Of a stretch of DNA of 64,000 nt, positions 12,652 through 22,379 are shown piece after piece. Origin of the DNA: Mallotus nudiflorus. Its lineage: Eukaryota; Streptophyta; Magnoliopsida; Malpighiales; Euphorbiaceae. The stretch's first letter is position 1, and every line of letters begins with the position of its first letter. Made by a program: the position numbers and the translations under genes. The DNA lies in assembly GCA_947683625.1 (NCBI GenBank), contig CANTUR010000793.1, positions 2,480,001 through 2,544,000 of the forward strand, written 5' to 3'. The notes beneath the pieces are model-generated. The model searched no databases, was not told where the DNA came from, and saw only the letters and a program-made list of their open reading frames with translations.

Positions 12652-12663
12652 GCTCTAATACCA
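12652..12663 (-). other. tRNA-Met primer-binding site of the TR-GAG-like element
   Basis: TGGTATTAGAGC on the minus strand, two bases from the 5' LTR end at 12666. It is identical to the primer site of the neighbouring gypsy fragment at 9379-9390. Confidence 0.9.
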
Positions 12664-12665
12664 CC

Positions 12666-13375
12666 TGTCACGTGCTTAGCCTTAGAGGTTCGCTAAGACG
12701 TGCAACACTTAGTCTACAATGGGGGTGAAGTAGAACTAAGTAAGCCTAAGAGTTGAAACGTAGCATAATATAAGTGAGTCAATAGGCAACAAGAGGTTTA
12801 GGATGAAAATTGGGCAGCAATTGAATGAGAGTAAATATGAAAACTATATTAGATTTCTCAACAAATTCTCATCATTTTTACAAATGAGAGGAGGACCCTT
12901 TATATAGGTTTTCCACCTCCTCAACGTGTGGCTACAAATAATTCATCTAAATATTTCTACAAATATCTTATGTACAAGAACAATAGAACATTCTTGAACC
13001 GTGTAGAATTCCCTTGGGTAGGCATCTTGAATGAGAGGCATAGGAACTTTATGGAAGGTTGGCACCCTTATTCCTTAGTGGAAGTTTCCGGATGACCTCT
13101 TTGGCAAGGCTGCATGGCTAACGCATTCAACCTTGCCATTTTTCCGCAGCTCTCTAGAGCCTTCACATGTGCTTTTCGGCTCCTTCCTTTGCTTAGGTAA
13201 TTTGCCCTTGAATCTAGCAACTCTAGCAGCCCTCTAGTGGCTTCTCACATTTTTCTAGGCACACTTGTTGGCCTTGGCAGCAAGCAGCCTTCCTTGACTT
13301 GCCTTGGCCGAATTTTCTTGCATTGTACATGTAGCACATCTCATTGGGACGGACCCAACTTTGCGGGCTATAACA
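12666..13375 (-). repeat. 5' LTR of the TR-GAG-like element
   Basis: Minus-strand ends are TGTTATAGCC (13375) and GGCTAAGCACGTGACA (12666), with proper TG..CA termini. It pairs with 9965-10707. Confidence 0.92.
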
Positions 13376-14100
13376 ATATGCTGCTGAGGCATCAGTTGAA
13401 TCACGAAAAACATGCGCCACTAGGACCGTCCATTCCTTCTGTAGTAATGCATTGATAGACTGAATCAAAGCAAAATAAGCATTCACATTATGACTTTGAC
13501 GCCAAAGCAACTGACAAACACTAAGATTATCAATCTCTAAAATTACGTTACGAGCCCCAGCATCAAAAGCTAATTCAGACCCTTATAGGCGCCCCAAAGT
13601 TCAGTTCCAAACACAGAAGAGATGCCTATATTAATTGCCACACCTCCTAGCCCCTTGCCATAGTAATCACGAATTAAAGCTCCAGCAGATGCTCTTTTAG
13701 TAGTCGATCTAAGAGACACATTAGAATTGATTTTCACCCAATTGTGCGCAAGAGGGTGCCAACTAAGCATGACTGAATGTTTAACGCTTCCATATGCATT
13801 GAACTCACCTAACCTAGACCAAATAGCAGCAATTTCCTCAGCTCAACCCATAATATCCACAATGCTATCACTAACGTATCCACCCAAATGGAAAACCAAA
13901 ACATTGCGCCAATGCCAAATACGCCTCCAAAAACTTGTGCCCAAGTAGGAGAGGCACCCCTCCACACTAAGTTTCCCAAAAAAACTCAACAACATTCCAT
14001 AGATGTCCTCAGAAAAGAAAGCATTATGCCTTTCAACCGGCACAAGCTTTTTCCAAACCTGTTTAGCTAAAGTACAATCACGAGGGCATGTAACACAGAT
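13376..14100 (-). pseudogene. LINE linker and RNase H domain (before the nested insertion)
   Basis: The minus-strand translation has the linker typical of plant LINEs after RT (FWRRIWHWRNVLVFHLGG near 13950-13890). RNase H follows from about 13765: HPLAHNWVKINSNVSL, AGALIRDYYGKGLGG, GTELWGAYKGLN. Further pieces near 13500-13380 read through HVFRDSTDASAAY, where the TR-GAG-like insertion cuts in. Frame changes near 13580 show decay. The remaining C-terminus is at 9964-9860. Confidence 0.85.
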
Positions 14101-14247
14101 TCATTATTAATCTTTTCCAAACCTGTTTAGCTTTTTCCACATAGCCATGTCTGCTTTAAATTTCACTTGGTTGCCTTTTCAACGCCCTACGTCAAAATGG
14201 AAGTAGTTCTATTTGTAAAGGAGAAAGTAATCTACTAATCTTTTAAG

Positions 14248-14250
<3 letters not shown>

Positions 14251-14305
<55 letters not shown>

Positions 14306-14324
14306 GTAATAATAATAATAATAG
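14251..14324. repeat. (TA)n and (AAT)n microsatellite
   Basis: About 26 TA units at 14251-14302 followed by imperfect AAT/ATAGTAAT units to 14324. It occupies the presumed promoter of the PPR gene, about 160-230 bases upstream of its ATG. Confidence 0.97.
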
Positions 14325-14480
14325 AAAAGTGCAAATGCTAAACTCTAACTGAAGCAGTTAGAAGAATAATTAGCCTCAACTGCCAAGCTATTGACTCCTT
14401 TCCAAGTGTTAATTTTCCATATTTTACAAGCAATTACATGAAACTTTGGAAAAGCGTGCGCACGCACAGAAAGATATTCA

Positions 14481-16310
14481 ATGACCATGTCCGTTGCTAC
14501 CAATTTGCCGCACCCTGTACCACGACACCTGATAAAACTATCCCACGTCACTTTTCCTGGAGAGACAATTGCCACCCAATTATCACATCTGCATTCCCTT
14601 TTACAACTGTGTGCTAAAAGACGAGAACCCATGATAGGAAAATCTTGCCACGCACAAGTTATCCTGCATTTTGGGCCAGAAGCAGATACTCTAACGTCCA
14701 ATATGCTAATTAACGTATACTCAAAATGTGCCATGATCGACTATGCTCGTAAAGTGTTCGATAAGATGCTTGAAAGAAGCTTGGTTTCGTGGAATACCAT
14801 GATTGGTACTTATACCCAAAATGGAGAAGAGCGAAAAGCTATTGCTCTTTTCTTGGAAATGCAAAGGGAAGGAATTCCTTTTAGTGAATTCACGGTTTCG
14901 AGTGTTATTTGCGCTTCTGCTTCCAAAAGTGATACTTTTGTGTGCAAGCAATTGCATGCATTTTCTATGAAGGTTGCAATGGGTGCAAATGTTTTCGTGG
15001 GGACTGCATTGCTTGATATTTATTCTAAAAGTGGTTTGATACAGGATGCGATTCATGTTTTTGAACATATGCCGGAGAGGAATGCTGTTACATGGAGTTC
15101 TATGGTGGCAGGGTACGTGCATAATGGACTCTATGAGGAGGCTCTGGTTTTCTTTAACAGAGCTCGAGCAATTGGGCTGGAATATAACCAGTTTACAATA
15201 TCTTCTGTTTCTTGTGCATGTGCAAGTTTGGCAGCTTCAATCGAAGGGAGACAGGTTCATGCTGTTATTTGTAAAACTGGGTTTGGCTCAAACCATTATG
15301 TGACTTCATCTCTTGTTGACATGTATGCTAAATGTGGTATTGTTGAAGAAGCTTATATTGCCTTTTCGGACGCTTACAGGAGAAATATTGTTTTATGGAA
15401 CGTAATGATTACTGGATTTGCTAAACATTCTCGCTCTTTGGAAGTTATGATTTTATTTGAGAAAATGCAGCAGATAGGCATGTGCCCGGATGAAGTTACT
15501 TATGTTTCAGTATTGTCAGCATGTAGTCACATGGGTCTTGTTGACAAGGGACGAAGTTACTTCAACCTTATGATAAGAGAGCACAATGTGTCTCCTAATG
15601 TCCTTCACTTTTCTTGTATGGTTGATATTCTTGGTAGGGCAGGGCTAATGCATGAAGCTCATGAGTTGATAAAAAATTTGCCATCCGGTGCTACCGCTTC
15701 CATGTGGGGATCAGTTTTGGCGTCTTGCAGGATTCATGGCAATCTTGATTTAGCTCAGATAGCAGCTAAGAACTTGTTTGATATGGAACCTGATAATGCC
15801 GGAAACTATGTTTTGTTGTCAAACATATATGCTGCTAATAAGAGGTGGAAGGAAGCTGCAAAAGCAAGGAAGCTTCTTAAAGAAAATGATGTAAAGAAGG
15901 AGACCGGGAGGAGTTGGATTGAAATTAAGGACAAAGTTCACATATTTGTGGGGGGAGAGACAAGCCATCCTAGAATTGCTGATATTTATATCAGATTGGA
16001 TAACTTGCTGGAAAAGATGAAGAAGCTAGGCTATAGGGTTGAGACAAGCTATGATCTTCATGATGTGGATGAGAACAGAAAACAAGAACTTCTCAGGCAC
16101 CATAGTGAGAAGCTAGCGCTTACTTTTGGGCTCATGTGCTTACCTCCTAGGGCACCTATTAGGATTATGAAGAATCTACGTATTTGTGGGGATTGCCATT
16201 CTTTCATGAAGCTTGCATCAAACATTATGAAGAGGGAAATTATTGTTAGAGATGTAAACAGATTTCATCATTTTAAAAGTGGATGTTGTTCTTGTGGGGA
16301 TTTTTGGTGA
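14481..16310 (+). CDS. PLS-class PPR protein with E/E+ and DYW-type deaminase domain (organelle RNA editing factor)
   Basis: Uninterrupted single exon of 609 residues; the first ATG after an in-frame TGA at 14439. The N-terminus (about 30 residues, few acids) could be an organelle targeting peptide. Residues ~37-440 carry PPR repeats of the P/L/S pattern (NMLINVYSKCAMIDYARKVF, SLVSWNTMIGTYTQNG, ALLDIYSKSGLIQDAIHVF, SLVDMYAKCGIVEEAYIAF). The E/E+ region follows, with YVLLSNIYAANKRWKEAAKARK and WIEIKDKVHIFVGGE. The C-terminus is a DYW domain with deaminase zinc motif H541-S-E543, C569-G-D-C572-H, a second metal region HH(596-597)..C603-S-C605, and the end DFW instead of DYW. From memory it resembles Arabidopsis At5g04780. 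Expected role: binding a specific mitochondrial or plastid transcript and C-to-U editing; the target is unknown. It is the only intact host gene here, starting 287 bases from an LTR edge. Confidence 0.97.
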   Translation: MTMSVATNLPHPVPRHLIKLSHVTFPGETIATQLSHLHSLLQLCAKRREPMIGKSCHAQVILHFGPEADTLTSNMLINVYSKCAMIDYARKVFDKMLERSLVSWNTMIGTYTQNGEERKAIALFLEMQREGIPFSEFTVSSVICASASKSDTFVCKQLHAFSMKVAMGANVFVGTALLDIYSKSGLIQDAIHVFEHMPERNAVTWSSMVAGYVHNGLYEEALVFFNRARAIGLEYNQFTISSVSCACASLAASIEGRQVHAVICKTGFGSNHYVTSSLVDMYAKCGIVEEAYIAFSDAYRRNIVLWNVMITGFAKHSRSLEVMILFEKMQQIGMCPDEVTYVSVLSACSHMGLVDKGRSYFNLMIREHNVSPNVLHFSCMVDILGRAGLMHEAHELIKNLPSGATASMWGSVLASCRIHGNLDLAQIAAKNLFDMEPDNAGNYVLLSNIYAANKRWKEAAKARKLLKENDVKKETGRSWIEIKDKVHIFVGGETSHPRIADIYIRLDNLLEKMKKLGYRVETSYDLHDVDENRKQELLRHHSEKLALTFGLMCLPPRAPIRIMKNLRICGDCHSFMKLASNIMKREIIVRDVNRFHHFKSGCCSCGDFW

Positions 16311-18129
16311 ATGCAAGTCTTACCAACTCTGTTATGGTGGTTTTTGTATGTACTAATGTTGGTGATATACCATCCAAGTTCACTGTAAACATTAAGTTTG
16401 AGCATATAAAATTCAAATTTATTCATAAGAAAAGCAGTGATAAGTTTTACAAAAACACAGTCTCGATTTCCTAATTGAGAAACAGGATGTTAAGTAGACA
16501 CGGGCTTCACCTTGAAAAGAGTGGAATGACTGGATGTGGCAGGAGAAATTGCTGTAATCTTAAGATCTCCACTACAAGTTCACGGTAATATATTGATCTC
16601 AATTTTCGCATTTCTAGTGCATATTTCTCCTCTTTTCTATTTTTGGTTTTTTTGTTGCTGGAAAATGAAAATGGAGAAGAAACTCTTGTCTTCAGAGCTT
16701 GAGAAGCTAGCTTGTGGATTGACCTTGTGTTTTTTTTTACAGCAGCAGAGATGATATCCAAGTCACTTGAAAATTCTGATATTCCGTAGTTTTGACTGAG
16801 CTAGGTTGTGGATTGACCTTGCAACTGCTTGTAAAATTTAATGGGAGAAGGAAACTTTGAATTGTATAGTTGAGTTCATTTTTCTGTACATCTGCCAAAT
16901 TTTCTGTTTGAAATTTCCTCCTTCAATGACTGGCTGAACTCAGGCCTAATCTAAAACTTTCTTTTGATTCTAATGATGGAACTGCATTTTCTTTTTAAGA
17001 TATAGCGGTACTGTCACATGAAAATAGACTAACTTCAGTTATCTTTAAAGTAGCATAATTGAGTGCAAACACCTTGAGATTAAAGAAACAGAGTAGTTGA
17101 TCAAGTTAATTATATATGATTTATATGGGTCTTTATGAAATCGGAATTAGAACCTTCTCAGGTATTTGCAGCTACATCAGTAAATTACAAGTGGTTGGGT
17201 GTTATTTGCTCCAGTAGTATATGCCTGTCTTATTGTACGGGAACGTTTCTTGGCATATATGAAGACCCTCTGACTTGCTGGTTTGGTGTGTCTAAGTGGA
17301 AGACAGATCTGATCACACCAGTGCAGCTTGGGATTGTATTGGTAATTAGAGGTGACTTGAAAATTGAAATGAACGAATTAAGTTGGAAAGTTCAGTTTGA
17401 TTTTATAAATCTGATTCGATCAAGTTTTCTTCTGAGGCAGGTTTAGTGAATGCCTGGTTGCCTGGTTGGTTGGGATTTCAACCTCATCGTTTATTAAACT
17501 TCACCGTAAATGGTGCATGATTTGTGACAACAATTGAGAGCAAGTGAAGGAGGTGTGATTTGCAACGACAATGGTAAATGGCAAGTTGCGTTTAACTGTG
17601 TATGCCCTATAAGCACTTCCCGTGCAAGGTAAGCTGTCGGCTTTATATACTTTATAGCCACTTCTGTGGCCAGCTAAGTTTCGGCTTTATGGAATGCTAT
17701 GGCTTCAGTTGTGAAGATGGATTGCCAAAGTTGTCCTTAAACTTTTTATAAGTGATATGGTTATTCCTCTCAGTTTGTTTAATCTGGTTTGTTACTGAGT
17801 GAGCTTAATTGCTAGTATAGTGCATAAAAGGATGGCAGTCGTGTTGTTTATATGCCTGCAAATAAAAGGTTTTGATATGGCACCAATTCCTTGTAGGAGG
17901 CAAACACCTTCACCGCAGTTCAAATTCAGGCTCTTGTAGAAGGTGAAAGCGTTCCAAGCACTAGGATATCACCCGAAATTGAACCAAACACAAATACACA
18001 TTATTTATAAAATAAAATATATATATATATATCTGCCAAAATAATGTTATCTGCGAGTGGATACTGGAATATATTACGATGCAGAAGAGATTAGTATATT
18101 TTGTAGTCTAAACACAACCCAAATGCCAG
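16311..18129 (+). other. PPR 3' flank, no recognised gene
   Basis: Probably contains the PPR 3' UTR. An open stretch at 17135-17446 (103 codons) has no motif I recognise and looks like chance or UTR-intron sequence. CACTTCCCGTGCAAGGTAAG near 17615 and the similar CACTTCTGTGGCCAGCTAAG near 17670 form a short imperfect direct repeat. A short (AT)n lies near 18016-18032. Confidence 0.5.
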
Positions 18130-19890
18130 TTACGAAATGAAGCCATTGCTGTTAAAATAGAAAATGAGATCATTAGATTTTCTGCTCATGTTAAGAGACC
18201 TGCATTCTGTAGCAATGCTTTCTTCAAGAGTTGGAGGACCGCGGACAATCCCTCCCACATCCACATACCCCGACAACGTGGATACAGATTCAAAAATTTC
18301 TGCAACAACAGAAACCAATAATTAATAATGAAGACATAAAAAAGACAAAATCTGAAATCAGATTGCAAGGCATGGTTATAATGACTAAAAAAAATGTAAA
18401 CCATTTTCAATAGTTGTTGAGTTATCTAGATTTTCCAGAACTAAATCCTCATTTATGTTGTGATCATTGTTCTACTCCTCAATGTTCTCCTCATCATTCT
18501 TTGATGTTTCCTTCGCAGAATTTTTGTTCTTCCAATTACCCCATAGAGTAAGAACACCACTAAAGACTCCAACACTGGCTACGATTCAGGCTACAATGAG
18601 AAGCCCCTGATACTACCAATTTGTTGTTCCATAAAGGGGTTATATAAAAGACATTCAATAAGCTCATTAATACGTACATGCCAACTGTTAATGATATCAT
18701 GTATCCTTCAAACCATATTTTGTTCCATGCGCTAGCAAGAACAGATATGGCATTTCCACTTCCTGGGACGGAAATACTAGAAGACATTGCATTCTTCTGA
18801 AATCCTTCGTTCTCCTATATGGAAAAGTATTGAATTGCTCATGATTACTTGAATAATTCAAGTGCAACTATTCGAAAAGTATTGAGTTGCTCAGGAGGAT
18901 TACTTGAAACTTTGAAGTGCAACTATTCCTGGAAGGAACTATTCACAAGGGCCAGTTTTAAGAAGATTAATTTACCAGTGCTGCTTCTGACTCGAGTGAC
19001 ATAAATATATGTATCTCCAGATGTAGTTTATTAAAGGGTAGTTGATGAATTGACTCCTTGTCAATTTTGGAAAGAAGAGCTCACTTGACCTTTTCATAGT
19101 CCAAACAAGAAGAATATTTCTTAGAAGACCATGTGAATAACGTCACTGAGGACCCTAATGAATGGTGAAATCCCAATTCCTCCTGCTATGAAAATAAGAT
19201 TTTCATACCTAAAAATTACATACAATGTTCAATCAGTCCATTATTGAATAAAGCTCTAATTCTACGGGAACAACCTTATCATTGCTCCAAAACTTAAATT
19301 TGAAAGTATTAAACTAAAAGATAAAACAACTGAAGTAAGAGCAAATCATAAAAATAAGTTCATCAATTATTACTTTCTTTTTTTTTTTATGATGAATAAA
19401 AGAGCACATACATCAATTGGTAGGCAAATTCAAGACCATAAGGCCCTTCAATAGAAGCTATAAGCTGAGAAGTATGTTGCAAATTAAGCTGCTTTTGTGT
19501 TCTGTTTGCTTCCTATTATAAATACATAACCTGTACCATCTCGGGGACTGAATGACATATTGAAAGGATGCCATTGTAAAAAAAGACATAACTTGCAGCT
19601 GAAGGAATACGGAACTAAGATTAATATACCTGCATAATCATAAAGAAATTGTATAGTTAGTACATAACTGTGTCCGAGTGCATGACAGCATAAGTCTCTA
19701 AGACATTAATAACATAACTAAGTATATATTAAGACAAAATGCTATTACTTGCAGGTCTTGAGAGGACTAATTCCACAGTTACAGAAGCAAAGTATGTTGT
19801 CGAAACTATTGCCAACAATTTTTCGAGGCTATAAGAACTTTAGAAAATGGTTGATCATGAAAAAAGACTGATCCAGCATCTATGCAAAAG
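18130..19890 (-). pseudogene. Ferric reductase oxidase (FRO) 3'-half pseudogene
   Basis: Read from right to left, five exon remnants give the C-terminal FAD/NADPH half of plant FRO. About 19890-19751 gives VELVLSRPAS. About 19630-19412 gives LQWHPFNMSFSPRDG and IASIEGPYGLEFAYQL. 19208-18976 gives YENLIFIAGGIGISPF, the NADPH-binding glycine motif, then LEIHIFMSLESEAAL. 18814-~18402 gives membrane-like and charged C-terminal segments. 18299-18130 ends YVDVGGIVRGPPTLEESIATECRS to a stop. Splice signals are visible, e.g. donor GTATGTGC at 19411 and acceptor CAG at 18300. It is a decayed genomic copy, not a processed one. Stops and shifts (e.g. after DVIHMVF near 19110, inside 18600) and loss of the heme-binding N-terminal half rule out a working enzyme. 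FRO proteins are about 700 residues and reduce Fe(III) or Cu(II) at membranes. Confidence 0.88.
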
Positions 19891-21115
19891 AAAAAGTTAC
19901 CAACGTGCATTGTCAGGAAGATAATGATGGTGATGTATAGATCGGTAATGAGTGTTGAAAAACAACTGGATATTCCTGGGTTTAACAGAAATTATCCAAA
20001 TTGACCAAACAAAGGAACTATAAAGTAAAATTAACCAAGCAAAGGAAATATTTATGATTCCTGCTAGATTGACATTAGGGGCAAGCTTGGTTCGGTTAAC
20101 CAAACTATAAAGTAAAATTTTAAACTGATCAGCATTAGATGGTTTGATAATGTTTATAACTATAACCGAACTAATTATAGTCGTCATCCAATTAGTGGTT
20201 AACATACCAATGCAACCGGTTTGATTATATCGGTTTTTAAATTTTTTCTATTTTTATAATTGTTTTAAATTTTTTTATAGTATTTACGGCTTACTTAACC
20301 AATTATATATATATATATATATATTGGTTGGTCAATTAGCCATAATTTATAAAATAAAAAACCTAAACCAAATCATTACCAAAGTAGTCTTAAAACTCAA
20401 ATCAAAACTAAATTTACTAGTTTGGATAACTTTTTTTTTTAATTAGTTTTTCAATTTTTAGTTAGCGGATCATTTTTTCAGTTTTATTTGATGACCCATA
20501 ATTGTCACCATCAGTAGAAGTTCATGAAATGAGCTGCAGATATAGCCAAATGAGATAAACTAGTGGCCTATCATCATCATGCTTATGCGCTTCAAGTATA
20601 TCACTAAAAACTACTCACTTCAAAAGGATTTTCTCTATTGATTAATAGTTCCCTTCATCGTGAGGGTTAAGTTTCACTCCTAGTGCAATGTATTAGTTTC
20701 CTTTAGGGTTTTACTTTGAGTTTTATCTATGCTTTTGAGTCCTCAGTATCCATTGTTTCTTTCTTTTCTGATACCCTTATAGTCTATTTTAATTCTCTCT
20801 CTTGAGTTAATATTATATTATGCCCTTCATCCTTACATTTACTATATTTCTGTCAATCTTAACTTTTTGATTGTCAATCATATTTTGATTAGCCATTTTA
20901 TTTTCTTTTTTGTTGAAGTTTGAATTTAGTCTTGTAGGCTCTTGTTTTTTTGTTCATGTCTATCTGGCGGGAGAAAACAAAATCTGAAGGATGTTGATGC
21001 AATCCACTAAACAATAGACTCTCAACCTTAGGATTCCTTAAACAAATGTACTGGTGATGGATGTTGAGCCTACTAATATCAAACATCCACCCGAATTGTT
21101 TTTAAGGCTCAAAAT
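19891..21115. other. Gene-free AT-rich interval with GGTTCGGTTAACC-type repeat sequence
   Basis: No coding region recognised. 20090-20470 is rich in phrases such as GGTTCGGTTAACC and CGGTTTGATTATATCGGTTTTT, a composition typical of short plant DNA-transposon derivatives. A similar stretch lies at 23815-24130. Element ends could not be fixed. Small (AT)n at 20305-20324. Confidence 0.4.
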
Positions 21116-21754
21116 TGTGAGCCTCCAATCACAACTGTGAGCGGCATTTCTACTGCAGAAAGCTGTTTTTCATTAAATGAAGAATGGTGGAGCTTGGAAT
21201 GCAATTAATAGCTTCCAGCAACTAGATTTCAAGTCTCCTTTATAATTACACGAGGATTTACACACTTTAATTGAGCACTCAATTTATTCTTAGCATTTGA
21301 AAAGCTCATTAATTCTCTTTTATATCTTAATTTATTGAGAGTGGGTTTTGTGCTCTTGTTTAGGTTCTTCTTCTTCTTCTTATTTCTTAGATTCAAAAGG
21401 GAAGTGAGGAAATATGTTTGGAAGGAATTGATTTAAGTGTTAGCCATTGAAATACTTAGATTTTTTGTTATAGTTTAAGTTAAGCCATGAAAAACTTATA
21501 TGTGTGAAGATTTAAGTTAAGCCTTGAAAAAACTCTTGTGTAATCAATCTTGGAAATAAGGTTGAAATGGCTAGATGAAAATCCTAACTTAGGGTTAAGT
21601 TAGGTGGAGATGTAGGATTGGTTAAGAATCTGAACTCCAAAAATACCTTATGTTCATTTCTCTTCTCTTCATCCTTTAATCTTTCTTTTAATTTGTTTTA
21701 ATTTCCTTTATTTTTTTGGCCCTATTCACCCCCCCCTGTAGGGCATTTTTAGCA
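21116..21754 (+). mobile_element. SIRE-like LTR fragment, second copy
   Basis: Right part (about 21395-21754) parallels 7255-7604 in order: AAGGGAAGTGAGGA, ATTTAAGTG, AAATCCTAACTTA, GGTGGAGATGTAGGATT, then a C-rich end with GTAGGGCATTTTT. The left limit is soft. No primer site or coding sequence follows, so it is a solo or truncated LTR. Confidence 0.55.
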
Positions 21755-22228
21755 ATTATGCATACCTAAGGAATATTACTAATTCATCAAGAATTCAATC
21801 ACCCACTAGAAACCTATCCAACAAAGGTTTTTGTTTCTTATTTTGGAAGTGAAGGATTCGTTATAATAGTGGGAAACCATTATGATTGAAAAAAAAATCT
21901 AATGGTATTAACAATGTCACTATAACTAATAATCTTATTATATTTTGTTTCAATTTGACAATATGAGGTCTACAAACCTACAAAGCATCATTTTTTATAA
22001 TTATAGACTCATTGGAGTTAATTTTTTTTTATTGGCTATGTAACCTAAAAGTTGTTTTGGCCTCCAAACGCATTTTATATGTTTTATAATAGAGTCCTCC
22101 CGATCCCTTCTACCTAATGTTACTTTAAAGGAACATGAAACTCTTAAAAAAGGAAAGGCAATGACATGCAAGCATGTTGCATTATGTGGACTTCCATGAG
22201 CACTGAAATTCATGGGCAACATGAGAAT
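21755..22228. other. No recognised gene
   Basis: Nothing supportable. The sequence just before 22229 may be degraded copia gag but no motif is secure. Confidence 0.4.
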
Positions 22229-22366
22229 TACACTAGTGCAAAAGAAATCCTACATCATCTATAAGAGTTATTTGGTGAGCAAAGTAGGATCGCTAGGTAT
22301 GAGATATCTAAACAGCTTTTTCATGCTAAAATAAAGGAAGGAGAGGATGTTGGAGCTCATGTAAAT
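22229..22366 (+). pseudogene. Copia gag (UBN2-type) fragment
   Basis: The translation has one internal stop: YTSAKEILHHL, ELFGEQSRIARYEISKQLF, AKIKEGEDVGAHVN. This is the central helix region of plant copia gag. It stops abruptly where the tandem array begins, so it is a scrap, possibly the source flank of the array. Confidence 0.75.
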
Positions 22367-22379
22367 TAAGGCATCAGAC

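Larger units (their letters stand above)
9965..13375 (-). mobile_element. TR-GAG-like compact LTR retrotransposon (GAG and protease only)
   Basis: A 3.4-kb element with two LTRs (743 and 710 bp), a 1.96-kb interior, a tRNA-Met primer site, a polypurine tract, a gag frame and a retropepsin, but no space for RT, RNase H or integrase. The target duplication is ATATT (9960-9964) and ATATG (13376-13380), four of five bases matching. The flanking LINE reading frame resumes on the other side. This layout matches the non-autonomous TR-GAG class known from plants, which would borrow enzymes from a related gypsy element. Stops in gag and LTR differences show it is not recent. Confidence 0.85.
9816..14145 (-). 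mobile_element. 5'-truncated LINE (non-LTR retrotransposon), interrupted by a TR-GAG-like element
   Basis: Features seen: an oligo-A tail (T8 at 9816-9823 on the plus strand), flanking 9-bp target duplications, and coding remnants of the plant LINE C-terminus. Only the linker after RT and the RNase H domain are present (13376-~14100 and 9850-9964); endonuclease and RT are absent, as in ordinary 5'-truncated insertions. The reading frame is split at 9965/13375 by an LTR element. The final residues before the stop, near 9930-9860, read QVLEWLEHDRVGVAYLR, typical of the end of plant LINE RNase H. Confidence 0.85.
9393..14193 (-). mobile_element. 5' LTR of the minus-strand gypsy fragment, split by a LINE
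   Basis: The LTR abuts the primer site at 9392. Its two ends are TGACGTAG at 9393-9400 and CTACGTCA at 14186-14193, a perfect 8-bp inverted repeat with TG..CA ends. The two parts, 9393-9815 and 14155-14193, become one LTR of about 462 bp once the LINE and its duplicated target are removed. The other LTR is not present. The outer edge lies 287 bases upstream of the PPR start codon. Confidence 0.75.

Noticed and set aside
17135..17446. 103-codon open frame downstream of the PPR gene
   Set aside because: No recognisable domain; may be UTR or intron sequence. Not called without transcript support.
19897..20205. 102-codon minus-strand frame next to the FRO relic as an extra FRO exon
   Set aside because: No resemblance to the transmembrane or heme-binding parts of FRO; AT-driven composition.
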